This document shows positions 37,715-44,367 of a stretch of DNA of 64,000 nt, piece by piece. Source of the stretch: Chitinophagaceae bacterium (lineage in GTDB: Bacteria > Bacteroidota > Bacteroidia > Chitinophagales > Chitinophagaceae); contig CANGNA010000002.1 in the NCBI GenBank assembly GCA_947455215.1, forward strand, positions 1 to 64,000, read 5' to 3'. The notes under the pieces were generated by a model that worked only from the letters and a program-made list of their open reading frames with translations, was not told where the DNA came from and did not search any database. Each line of letters begins with the position of its first letter. Positions within the stretch are counted from its first letter, which is position 1. The translations under genes were made by a program, and so were the position numbers.

Positions 37715-38246
37715 GGTAATGTCCGTTTTGTTTCACCAGCTGTTGCAATATTGCCCTTGCTTTGTTCAGTTGCGATTTCGATGTGCCCTCTGCAATGTTC
37801 AGCATCTCGGCTATCTCTTTGTGTCCGTAACCCTCTATCGCAAACAGGTTGAACACCGTTCTGTATCCATCGGGCAGGGTAGTGATGAGCTTGAAGATCT
37901 CGCCGGCGCTTATGTTGTCGGCAACATTGCTGTCTATGGGCACATCCTCTGCTGCGCGTTCTTCATTCATCTTTAAAGCACCCTTTTTGCGCAAAAACAT
38001 CAGGCACTCGTTGATCATTATTTTCTTCAGCCACGCCACCAGGCTGCCCGTGCCGCTATATACAAACCTGTCTATCGACCTGTAGAAACTAAAGAAGCCA
38101 TTCAACATCAGCTCTTCGGCATCTGGCAGGCTCTTTACATAGCGCACACACAGCGTCAGCATCATATCAGAGTAGGCGTCAAACAGGTATTTCTGGCTTA
38201 TCCTGTCCTGCCTTTTGCAACCTTCTATGGCCTTCTGTTCTGTCAT
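37704..38246 (-). CDS. ECF-family RNA polymerase sigma factor
   Basis: The 180-residue protein is a group 4 (extracytoplasmic function) sigma factor. Region 2 lies at about 15-85 (YLFDAYSDMMLTLCVRYVKS, DAEELMLNGFFSFYRSI, FLRKKG). Region 4 is at about 115-170, with LPDGYRTVFNLFAIEGYGHKEIAEMLNIAEGTSKSQLNKAR forming the -35-binding helix-turn-helix. ATG 38246 is preferred over the TTG one codon upstream. It heads a four-gene overlapping operon with an anti-sigma-like protein and two paralogous secreted proteins. It probably autoregulates its operon, as is common for this class, but no promoter of its own type can be confirmed from one copy. Confidence 0.93.
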   Translation of the reverse strand: MTEQKAIEGCKRQDRISQKYLFDAYSDMMLTLCVRYVKSLPDAEELMLNGFFSFYRSIDRFVYSGTGSLVAWLKKIMINECLMFLRKKGALKMNEERAAEDVPIDSNVADNISAGEIFKLITTLPDGYRTVFNLFAIEGYGHKEIAEMLNIAEGTSKSQLNKARAILQQLVKQNGHYHEQ

Positions 38247-38336
38247 CAATTGCTGCGTGCGTGTACATAGAAAGATATGCGACCTGCACCTAAAAGGTTG
38301 CCTGTAATAGAAAAATTATTGCCCCGCGAAAATTTA

Positions 38337-38367
38337 TTTGGCAGGTAATAAAAACTGCGTATCTTTG
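38337..38367 (+). promoter_or_regulatory. Consensus promoter of tRNA-Leu
   Basis: TTTG at 38337-38340, a 19-base spacer and TATCTTTG at 38360-38367 form an exact match to the Bacteroidota primary promoter. The mature tRNA starts 27 bases downstream of the -7 element. Confidence 0.9.
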
Positions 38368-38393
38368 CGCTCCCTGAATGCAAATCCAGAGAA

Positions 38394-38477
38394 GCCCAGG
38401 TGGCGAAATTGGTAGACGCACTGTGTTCAGGTCGCAGCGTGAGCAATCATGTGCTGGTTCGAATCCAGTCCTGGGCA
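38394..38477 (+). tRNA. tRNA-Leu (anticodon CAG)
   Basis: The acceptor stem pairs GCCCAGG (38394-38400) with CCTGGGC (38470-38476). The D-arm contains GGTAGACGC, the anticodon loop is TTCAGGT with CAG at its centre, and the long variable arm is that of a class II tRNA. The T-arm has CTGGTTCGAATCCAG. The 3' CCA is not encoded. CAG reads CUG leucine codons. Confidence 0.95.
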
Positions 38478-38481
38478 CAAA

Positions 38482-38535
38482 GTTCAAAGTGAGTGTGAGA
38501 GCGAGAGCGAACACCTCACTTTGAACTTTTCTTCT
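38482..38535 (+). terminator. Long hairpin after tRNA-Leu
   Basis: A perfect 12-bp stem (38482-38493 with 38515-38526) encloses a 21-base purine-rich loop and is followed by TTTTCTTCTTTT. It probably terminates the tRNA transcript. The repeated GTGAGTGTGAG and ACTCACAC strings around it allow alternative pairings with the sequence at 38541-38564. Confidence 0.75.
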
Positions 38536-38564
38536 TTTACTCACACCCACACTCACACTTCACC

Positions 38565-38915
38565 ATGTTCGATTTTGAAAACCTCGAAGTTTATAAGAAA
38601 GCGAAAGCATTTAACCTGGCAGTAAATAAAGCTGTACTCAGTATTGAAACACTGGATGGGGTAACAAAGAACCAGCTTCGCAGAGCATCATTGAGCGTGC
38701 CGCTTAACATCGCAGAAGGCGCCAGTCGCTTTAGCAAGGCCGATAGGAAGAACTTCTGTGTAATTGCACGAGGTTCAGTATTCGAATGTGTTGCTGTATT
38801 TGATATACTCAGAGATAGCGGCCAGTTACCAGGTGAAGTATTTACCTATCTCTACACCCAAGCAGAAGAAATGTCCAAAATGTTGTTTGCGATGATCCGC
38901 AATCTGGAGCAATAG
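38565..38915 (+). CDS. Four-helix-bundle protein (23S rRNA IVS / S23 family)
   Basis: The 116-residue protein belongs to the small four-helix-bundle family first found inside intervening sequences of 23S rRNA genes (TIGR02436). Matches are FENLEVYKKAKAFNLAV at the start, the central LRRASLSVPLNIAEGASRFS motif at about 39-58, and the helix FCVIARGSVFECVAVFDIL. Members occur widely as stand-alone genes in Bacteroidota and are of uncertain function; the related Avd protein assists retroelement mutagenesis, but no reverse transcriptase or variable repeat is present here. It starts 38 bases after a long hairpin behind tRNA-Leu. Confidence 0.9.
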   Translation: MFDFENLEVYKKAKAFNLAVNKAVLSIETLDGVTKNQLRRASLSVPLNIAEGASRFSKADRKNFCVIARGSVFECVAVFDILRDSGQLPGEVFTYLYTQAEEMSKMLFAMIRNLEQ

Positions 38916-38991
38916 CGATGTTGGTCTCCGTTTTGTTTGTCGATCATCATAGCAATAACATTCGTTTTCTACATCTCTACAAGCCACCATA

Positions 38992-39022
38992 CTTGCACCA
39001 AACCCCGCATGCCTTATTTTTG
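38992..39022 (+). promoter_or_regulatory. Promoter of the Crp/Fnr regulator gene
   Basis: CTTG at 38992-38995, a 19-base spacer and TATTTTTG at 39015-39022 (exact TAnnTTTG) lie just upstream. The predicted start leaves a leader of only about seven bases before ATG 39037. Confidence 0.65.
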
Positions 39023-39036
39023 TATAAATATCTGGT

Positions 39037-39630
39037 ATGGAGTCATTTGCCGCTATTAGATCAGCTATCAAACAAATGATCAGTATTGCTGATGCTGAAC
39101 TGCAATTGCTGTTACAGGGCGCTTCAGTAAGAACCTGTAAGCCCCAGGAAGTGCTGAATAAGCCCGATAGGGTGGCCAACGATGTGTACTTCATCAACAG
39201 GGGCATTTTACGTGTGGTGATCACCGACCACGATGGGGAGGACCATACCATTCATTTCGCTTTGGAAAACCAGTTCATCGCAGACTATACCAGCTTCCTG
39301 CGCCAAACTCCGTCTATCTCATCGCTGCAGGCTATTGAGGAGACAGAGGTGGTGGTGCTGCCCAGAGCTACAATAGAGTGGGGCTACGCCAATCTTAAAG
39401 AAGGCCAGAAGCTGGGTCGACTGATAGCAGAATACTATTTCACCTACCAGGATAACAGGATCATCAATCAATATGCCAGGACACCCAAACAGCGCTATGA
39501 TGCGATCACTGATGTTTTCCCCAACATTCACAATCGTGTACCGCAGTACATGATCGCCTCTTACTTAGGCATTTCTCCTATTCATTTAAGCAGACTGAAA
39601 AAAGAAGATTTCGTAAAGGGGAAAGTATAA
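39037..39630 (+). CDS. Crp/Fnr-family transcriptional regulator
   Basis: The 197-residue protein has an N-terminal cyclic-nucleotide-binding-like beta-roll (about 20-120: DRVANDVYFINRGILRVVI, HTIHFALENQFIADYTSFL) and a C-terminal helix-turn-helix (about 145-195: VPQYMIASYLGISPIHLSRL). The usual Arg/Ser residues of the cAMP-binding cassette and the Cys cluster of FNR are absent, as in most Bacteroidota members, so the signal is unknown. Its stop codon lies inside a perfect palindrome that recurs upstream of the DUF2147 gene, which suggests it controls the genes behind it. Confidence 0.92.
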   Translation: MESFAAIRSAIKQMISIADAELQLLLQGASVRTCKPQEVLNKPDRVANDVYFINRGILRVVITDHDGEDHTIHFALENQFIADYTSFLRQTPSISSLQAIEETEVVVLPRATIEWGYANLKEGQKLGRLIAEYYFTYQDNRIINQYARTPKQRYDAITDVFPNIHNRVPQYMIASYLGISPIHLSRLKKEDFVKGKV

Positions 39631-39671
39631 ACATTTGTTTATGTCCGTTCAGTAATTACGGCGCTACTTTG
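39627..39671 (+). promoter_or_regulatory. Crp/Fnr-type palindrome and -7-like element, copy 1
   Basis: ATAAACATTTGTTTAT at 39627-39642 is a perfect 16-base palindrome. TACTTTG at 39665-39671 resembles a -7 element, with the palindrome centre about 30 bases upstream of it, which is roughly -42 from the expected start of transcription. That is the classic position of a class II activator site. It lies in front of the gene at 39685. Confidence 0.65.
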
Positions 39672-39684
39672 TGCTAAAAGAACA

Positions 39685-39996
39685 ATGGCACATAGTTATG
39701 AATTTGAGTTTACTGAATCCTTCTTCTTCGAGAATGCTGGCGGAAACGCTGCATCGTTCCAGCCCAGGCTGTTGCTGCACGCCTATCAATTGGCTACAGC
39801 CCGTGGCTTTCCCGAACTGTTGATCAGTTCTTTCTATTTGTTCAGGGAAGAGCATGCCACAGCACTTACTATTGAGTGCGATATACTGGACATTACAGAA
39901 GAGAATATTGCCATAGAATGCTATCTGTATACAAGGGCGCCGGCGTCATTTATCGCCAAGTCGTTTTTCATTTTTACCAGGAATAAGGAGGTGTGA
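39685..39996 (+). CDS. Small protein, possibly hotdog-like, unassigned
   Basis: A 103-residue soluble protein without signal peptide or membrane helix. The second half has long beta-strand-like segments (TALTIECDILDITEENIAIECYL, then APASFIAKSFFIFTRN), loosely reminiscent of a hotdog-fold thioesterase or acyl-carrier dehydratase relative. I cannot confirm this by any motif. The gene begins 54 bases after the Crp/Fnr regulator and has its own palindrome and -7-like element. The predicted transcript start is only a few bases before the ATG. Confidence 0.6.
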   Translation: MAHSYEFEFTESFFFENAGGNAASFQPRLLLHAYQLATARGFPELLISSFYLFREEHATALTIECDILDITEENIAIECYLYTRAPASFIAKSFFIFTRNKEV

Positions 39997-40021
39997 AATA
40001 AATTGGCCGGCCGCGGTATTT

Positions 40022-40067
40022 ATAAACATTTGTTTACCAATGTCGGCCTGGCTGCATGCTACTTTTG
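40022..40067 (+). promoter_or_regulatory. Crp/Fnr-type palindrome and -7 element, copy 2
   Basis: ATAAACATTTGTTTAC at 40022-40037 repeats the palindrome at 39627 with one end mismatch. TACTTTTG at 40060-40067 is an exact TAnnTTTG element, and the distance between palindrome centre and -7 element equals that of copy 1. It lies in front of the DUF2147/SDR gene pair. Confidence 0.7.
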
Positions 40068-40145
40068 CTCCGTCAGCAGGCACCGCTATTACAACGTTAG
40101 CGCACTTGTTGACCAGTAATTATTCATTCTTAAAAACAAAAGATC

Positions 40146-40574
40146 ATGCAGAAAATGAAATGGGTAGTGGTAACACTTATGCTTCTTTTAGTTGGCCCGT
40201 TGGCGTTTGCACAAGCAAAGGGAGATGCCATACTGGGTACATGGCTATCCGGTAAAAAGGATACCCGCTTCGAGATATTCAGGCAAAATGGCAAATACTT
40301 CGGAAAAATTCTCTGGGGTTCCGGAAGTGCCACTAAGGACATTAAAAACCCGGACAGTAAATTAAGGGGGCGCGATGTGGTGGGCCTGGTCATCCTGAAC
40401 GACCTGGTATTTGATGGCGATAACGTATGGGACGATGGCACCATCTACGACCCGAGGGAAGGCAAGACATACTCATGCAAGGTCTCCCTCAAGTCGCCCG
40501 ATCAGCTCAATATGCGGGGCTACGTAGGCATCTCGCTCTTTGGCCGCACAGACACCTGGACCAGGATAAAATAG
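40146..40574 (+). CDS. DUF2147 family secreted protein
   Basis: The 142-residue protein has a signal peptide (about 1-23, ending AFAQ) and matches DUF2147. The family pattern is ILGTWLSGKKDTRFEIFRQNGKYFGKI near the start, then LRGRDVVGLVILNDL and a central WDDGTIYDPREGKTYSCKV (about 98-116), ending in GRTDTWTR. Members are periplasmic or surface beta-barrel-like proteins of unproven function, common in Bacteroidota. The next gene starts 21 bases downstream, so the two are probably cotranscribed from the promoter with the Crp/Fnr-type palindrome. Confidence 0.92.
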   Translation: MQKMKWVVVTLMLLLVGPLAFAQAKGDAILGTWLSGKKDTRFEIFRQNGKYFGKILWGSGSATKDIKNPDSKLRGRDVVGLVILNDLVFDGDNVWDDGTIYDPREGKTYSCKVSLKSPDQLNMRGYVGISLFGRTDTWTRIK

Positions 40575-40595
40575 CAAACTAAAAAACATAAAAAG

Positions 40596-41375
40596 ATGAA
40601 AGAATACATTTTGATCACCGGTGCATCTACCGGTATTGGCTATGAAATGGCACTGCAGCTGGCAGCAAAAAAACACAACCTGGTAATAGCAGCCAGGAGC
40701 GAGCAAAAGCTGAAGGATATGCAACAGCAACTGTCATCAAAGTACCGTGTTGATGTAGAATATGTGCCGGTCGATCTCTCGCAGGTATCAGAAGCGTACG
40801 ATCTGTATAACCACACCAGGTCGCGTGGCTTTGTGGTGAGCGGGTTGATAAACAATGCAGGCGTTGGACTATATGGCAAATTCGAGGAAGTGCCGCTGGA
40901 TGAGGAGTTGAAAATGATCGAGCTGAATGTTGCTTCCCTTGTTGCCCTTACCAAATTATATGGTAAAGACATGGTAGCGCGCAAGAAAGGGCGTATTATG
41001 AATACGGCGTCCTTACTTTCATTTCTTCCCTTTCCGTATTACTCCACCTATTCTGCTACCAAGGCATTTGTATTAGCCTATACCGAGACCATTGCAGCAG
41101 AATTGGATGGCAGCGGCGTGGTAGTAACGGCACTATGTCCCGGCACGGTAGAGACACCATTTCACAGTGATGCCATGCGTAAAACCAACGCCATGAGCAC
41201 CAACAAGCCCATGCCGGCATCTGTGGTGGCCAGGGCAGGTGTTGAGTTGTTCTTGCATGGTAAAGGGAAAAAGGTAGTAGGCTTTATGAACTGGTTCATC
41301 AGCAATCTGCCAAGGGTAACGCCCGACTCTATAATGATGAAGATCAAAAAGAACCTGGCCAGTATAAAGAAGTAA
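40596..41375 (+). CDS. SDR-family oxidoreductase
   Basis: The 259-residue cytoplasmic enzyme is a classical short-chain dehydrogenase/reductase. It has the NAD(P)-binding TGASTGIG at about 8-15, NNAG near 87, the catalytic Ser in NTASLLSF and YSATK with catalytic Tyr and Lys near 155-159. The Arg after strand 2 (AARSEQK) suggests NADP(H). A C-terminal hydrophobic segment near 230 follows the pattern of the DltE-like/ketoacyl-type group that acts on lipid-like substrates. It is the second gene after the DUF2147 gene. Its substrate is not evident. Confidence 0.9.
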   Translation: MKEYILITGASTGIGYEMALQLAAKKHNLVIAARSEQKLKDMQQQLSSKYRVDVEYVPVDLSQVSEAYDLYNHTRSRGFVVSGLINNAGVGLYGKFEEVPLDEELKMIELNVASLVALTKLYGKDMVARKKGRIMNTASLLSFLPFPYYSTYSATKAFVLAYTETIAAELDGSGVVVTALCPGTVETPFHSDAMRKTNAMSTNKPMPASVVARAGVELFLHGKGKKVVGFMNWFISNLPRVTPDSIMMKIKKNLASIKK

Positions 41376-41397
41376 TTGCTGTAAGGTGTATTAGAAC

Positions 41398-41421
41398 GGG
41401 AGTGGTAGCGATGCCGCTCCC
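41398..41421. terminator. Hairpin between convergent genes
   Basis: A 10-bp stem with wobble pairs (41398-41407 with 41412-41421) and a GCGA loop lies between the SDR and DHFR-like genes. T-runs are poor on both sides, so termination is uncertain. Confidence 0.4.
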
Positions 41422-41982
41422 TCACTCCTTCACATACTTCAACGCTACATACCCCGAATCAAACACCTTAGATGCAACCAGCTTCAGGTCCTGGCTTTCA
41501 GCAAGCGCGGTAGTGTCCATAAAGCGACGGCCGGCACCGGCTATTATTGGCTGCACCATTATATGCAACTCATCTACAAGACCCATAGCTATCAGTTGCG
41601 ATGGTATGTCTACGCCACCGGTAGATATGTTGCCGCCCGGCTGTTGCTTTAGTCGCAGTACTTCCTCTTGCAGGTTATCGCGAATGATGCTGGTGTTATG
41701 TCCTTCCACCTTGTCGATCGTGCGGGAGCATACTACAATATTCTTAATGGCGGCAAATGCTTGTGCAAAGTCGTTGATGGCTGGTGTAGGTGCATTGTTC
41801 TGTCGGGCCATATCGGGCCAGAAGGGTACCATCAGCTCATACGTCTTACGGCCATACAGCAGCGTATCAGCCTCGCGCATCAGCTGCGTAAAATAGTTGT
41901 GCACATCATCATTGCCGCGGCCCTTGGTGTGGTCGCAGCAGCCGTCTATGGTCAGGTTGATGCCGAATATCAGTTTTCTCAT
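41422..41982 (-). CDS. Dihydrofolate-reductase-like (RibD C-terminal) protein
   Basis: The 186-residue protein belongs to the RibD C-terminal/DHFR-like family. Family marks are MRKLIFGINLTIDG at the start, the LLYGRKTYELMVPFWPD motif at about 41-57, GGNISTGGVDIPSQL near 117-131 and VQPIIAGAGRRFMD near 143. Proteins of this group bind NADPH and are thought to reduce pterin- or pyrimidine-type substrates, but most are uncharacterised. It is monocistronic, convergent with the SDR gene. Confidence 0.9.
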   Translation of the reverse strand: MRKLIFGINLTIDGCCDHTKGRGNDDVHNYFTQLMREADTLLYGRKTYELMVPFWPDMARQNNAPTPAINDFAQAFAAIKNIVVCSRTIDKVEGHNTSIIRDNLQEEVLRLKQQPGGNISTGGVDIPSQLIAMGLVDELHIMVQPIIAGAGRRFMDTTALAESQDLKLVASKVFDSGYVALKYVKE

Positions 41983-42075
41983 GGTGTTACCGTTTCGCTG
42001 AAATTAGCAGTTTTCTTTCATGTTAGGTTCGGGTTCGGTTCATGCCCTCCGATCTAAATGTTGTACCTTACGGTC

Positions 42076-42957
42076 ATGCAAGCCCCATTCAGATCGCTAT
42101 TGCTGCAATGCTTATGCTGTATCACACTGTTGCTTTCAACCCATACGTCATTGGCTCAACTGCCCGATGTAGGGCAGGATTGGTTCCTGTCGTTTGTGAA
42201 TGCCAAACACACAGATACCTGCAGGCAGTGTATCATAAGGTTTATAAAAAATGGAGAAGGCTACCGGCTTACTTATTCCGGCAAGCATAATGGATACTTG
42301 CCCCCTGAAGGGCTGTACAAAATGTCGGGCAGCGAATTGCAGAGCAAAGATGTAACGCTGTATCGCAAAAGTGTTGCCTTATTGTATTATGTGGGCGACA
42401 GTTACTATGAGTTCAGGTCAGTAAAGATCGATAGTCTTGGAGCGTATTACATGAGCCTCTCAGGCGATAATATCGACAAAGGAAAGCAAGACTCGGCCCA
42501 CAAAGAGCAATATGTAAGAGCGGGGATGAAGTATGCACAAAAGGTGCTGGCCTGGGACGACCGGTGTACAGAGTGTTATTATAATCTCTGTGTGTGTATG
42601 CTGGAGCTCAACAAACTGGACAGTGCTGCGTTCTACTATCACAAGGCAAGTGACATTTACCCGGAATACGATAAGCTCCCTGCGTTGTCCTCTGCCATAT
42701 GCGGCATGTATATATCCGCTGCCTGGCATAACTATGGTGAAAAAGGAAACTACAGCGGTGCTATCCGCATGCTCAAAAAGGCTTTGCTGGTAGATACCAA
42801 CAATGCTGATGTGCTGTATAACCTGGGTGGCGCATTGTTTAGCAATAAGCAATATCAAGAGGCAGTTGATGCATTCAGGAAGGCACTCGTCACTAATCCC
42901 AATTACAAAGAAGCAAAGGATGGGCTGGATGCAGCATTGCAGATGCTACATAAGTAA
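42076..42957 (+). CDS. Secreted TPR-containing protein
   Basis: A 293-residue protein with a signal peptide (MQAPFRSLLLQCLCCITLLL to about residue 27). ATG 42076 is preferred because the basic n-region begins there; an in-frame ATG lies six codons upstream. The central part (about 30-145) is unassigned. From about 155 onwards there are three to four tetratricopeptide-like repeats (YYNLCVCMLELNKLDSAAFY, YSGAIRMLKKALLVDTNNAD, VLYNLGGALFSNKQYQEAVDAF), which usually mediate protein contacts. It is probably periplasmic. No partner gene is adjacent. Confidence 0.82.
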   Translation: MQAPFRSLLLQCLCCITLLLSTHTSLAQLPDVGQDWFLSFVNAKHTDTCRQCIIRFIKNGEGYRLTYSGKHNGYLPPEGLYKMSGSELQSKDVTLYRKSVALLYYVGDSYYEFRSVKIDSLGAYYMSLSGDNIDKGKQDSAHKEQYVRAGMKYAQKVLAWDDRCTECYYNLCVCMLELNKLDSAAFYYHKASDIYPEYDKLPALSSAICGMYISAAWHNYGEKGNYSGAIRMLKKALLVDTNNADVLYNLGGALFSNKQYQEAVDAFRKALVTNPNYKEAKDGLDAALQMLHK

Positions 42958-43234
42958 GCATCAACTTCTCCATGGACGATTTCCTGTAACAACACAATCT
43001 GATCGAGTTAAATGATGAGTTAAATATTATATGTTAATTAGTTGTTGGTCGTTAAAATTGTATTGTAGATTTAACATGCATTCGATCGATAACAGGGTAA
43101 AAACCGTAAGAGCATATAGCTGTTAGCATATAAAAAATGTCTCTTGGAGGAATATTTACTGTGGAACTGAAAGGTTTTTGACAATCAGTGTAGGCTCAAA
43201 CAACATCATCTAACGTAAACTAAACCACCAATAA
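42958..43234 (+). other. AT-rich region upstream of the lipoprotein gene
   Basis: About 277 bases without a gene. A possible promoter is TTGT at 43042-43045 with TAGATTTA at 43066-43073, spaced by 20 bases. The same -7 variant occurs before the giant T9SS gene. The leader would be about 155 bases long, unusually long for this window. Confidence 0.4.
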
Positions 43235-44089
43235 ATGAGAACAGTTTTTTCCGCTGTTACAGCAGCATTTTTATTCACTGTAGTTGCCTTTACTGCCTGT
43301 AAAAAAGATAATTCTACTCCTGCCGGTAGTACATCTCAGAACAATTATAGCTCCCCGGTCAGTTTAGCCAGGATGCCGGACCCCGGGAATTTGAATTCAG
43401 TTAAAATATTCGCAGTTCAGACGCACGGCCAATACCTGGCCGCCGCACTTGGTGCGTATAACTCAGGTGTGCTTTCTCTTGACAATTCAGCAGCTAACGT
43501 AAACAGCCAGTTGACCTGGACCAAAACGTTCTTTTTAAATGTCGACACGCCTACAACCATAGCGTTGTGGAACGTAGCACCCGGTGTTGTTGTCAACGAT
43601 TATAATTCCGGTACATTGGCAGTAATGTTGCACCTGAACAGGTTTGATGCACTGCCGCCTACTTTATATAAAACATATGCACAAAGAATAGTAGACGCAG
43701 TAAGAGCCTATGTGAACGGTAACGAAACGATAGATATCATGAGCATATGCGAGCAGACATTCGGTCTGATGTCGGCAGATCCCGCTTTGGATAATGTTTC
43801 AAAGCAAAAATTAGCAGCGATCATTGGTGTTACAGAAAGCAGCTGGACCTATTGGAATGCACAAATAGACAATTGGCCGCTGGCCGTTAACTATCCCAAC
43901 CTCAGCAGTGTAGGTTTCAAAGCTACGATGAGCGACAGATCAAAGAAGGTAGGGCTCTTTCTTGCTGCTGATGCAATGGGCGCTCTGGATGGTGCTGCGT
44001 GGGGCTCTGCGGCTCCCGGCGTTGGCACTGTTGCCGGTGCTGTTTGTATCGGAGCATTATATTCAGGATTCGCGGCCTGGTCGTGGTAA
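43235..44089 (+). CDS. Lipoprotein with Gly/Ala-rich C-terminus
   Basis: The 284-residue protein has a lipoprotein signal (hydrophobic stretch, then VAFTACKKD with the lipidated Cys at about 22). A helical middle domain (about 50-235) belongs to no family I recognise. The last 45 residues are Gly/Ala-rich and hydrophobic, including DAMGALDGAAWGS and APGVGTVAGAVCIGALYSG, and end in an aromatic tail. This resembles glycine-zipper membrane-active segments. Twelve bases downstream lies a 64-residue two-helix membrane protein, and a strong terminator closes the pair. A toxin-like lipoprotein with its immunity protein is one reading; a structural lipoprotein is another. Confidence 0.75.
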   Translation: MRTVFSAVTAAFLFTVVAFTACKKDNSTPAGSTSQNNYSSPVSLARMPDPGNLNSVKIFAVQTHGQYLAAALGAYNSGVLSLDNSAANVNSQLTWTKTFFLNVDTPTTIALWNVAPGVVVNDYNSGTLAVMLHLNRFDALPPTLYKTYAQRIVDAVRAYVNGNETIDIMSICEQTFGLMSADPALDNVSKQKLAAIIGVTESSWTYWNAQIDNWPLAVNYPNLSSVGFKATMSDRSKKVGLFLAADAMGALDGAAWGSAAPGVGTVAGAVCIGALYSGFAAWSW

Positions 44090-44100
44090 TACATACTATT

Positions 44101-44295
44101 ATGGATAGATCACTTTTTAAACTAAACACTAACCGCTGGCTGATAATTGTCAGGTTCATCCTGCTTGTTGCCATTATTCTTGCCAAAAAATATATCGGTA
44201 TCGATGCTGCATTGACCCTGGTATTTATTCTGCTATTTTGGAGTTTGATCAACTTTATCATACAAAGAAAGAATATGGCTACACAGCAGCGGTAA
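44101..44295 (+). CDS. Small two-helix membrane protein
   Basis: A 64-residue protein starting at ATG 44101, 11 bases after the stop of the lipoprotein gene. It has a short basic N-terminus (MDRSLFKLNTNR), two hydrophobic helices (WLIIVRFILLVAIILA and ALTLVFILLFWSLINFII) joined by KKYIGIDA, and a basic tail. No family was recognised. Size, topology and position just behind a possible membrane-active lipoprotein are those of a bacteriocin-type immunity protein, but this is inference. It ends about eight bases before a strong terminator. Confidence 0.7.
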   Translation: MDRSLFKLNTNRWLIIVRFILLVAIILAKKYIGIDAALTLVFILLFWSLINFIIQRKNMATQQR

Positions 44296-44302
44296 GATCG
44301 GT

Positions 44303-44337
44303 AGAACAGGGGAGGCGTGCTTCCCCTGTTCTTTTTT
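44303..44337 (+). terminator. Intrinsic terminator closing the lipoprotein unit
   Basis: An 11-bp stem (44303-44313 with 44322-44332) and loop GGCGTGCT are followed by a T-run to 44337. It isolates the two-gene unit from the glycosidase gene downstream. Confidence 0.9.
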
Positions 44338-44367
44338 ACAGCACCTATCTTCTCCTTATATTTAACT

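Noticed and set aside
38565-38915. Possible Avd accessory protein of a diversity-generating retroelement
   Set aside because: No reverse transcriptase, template repeat or variable repeat is found near it; it fits the common stand-alone four-helix-bundle family.
38841-39251. 141-codon minus-strand frame opposite the Crp/Fnr gene
   Set aside because: It is antisense to two supported genes and lacks any protein-like pattern.
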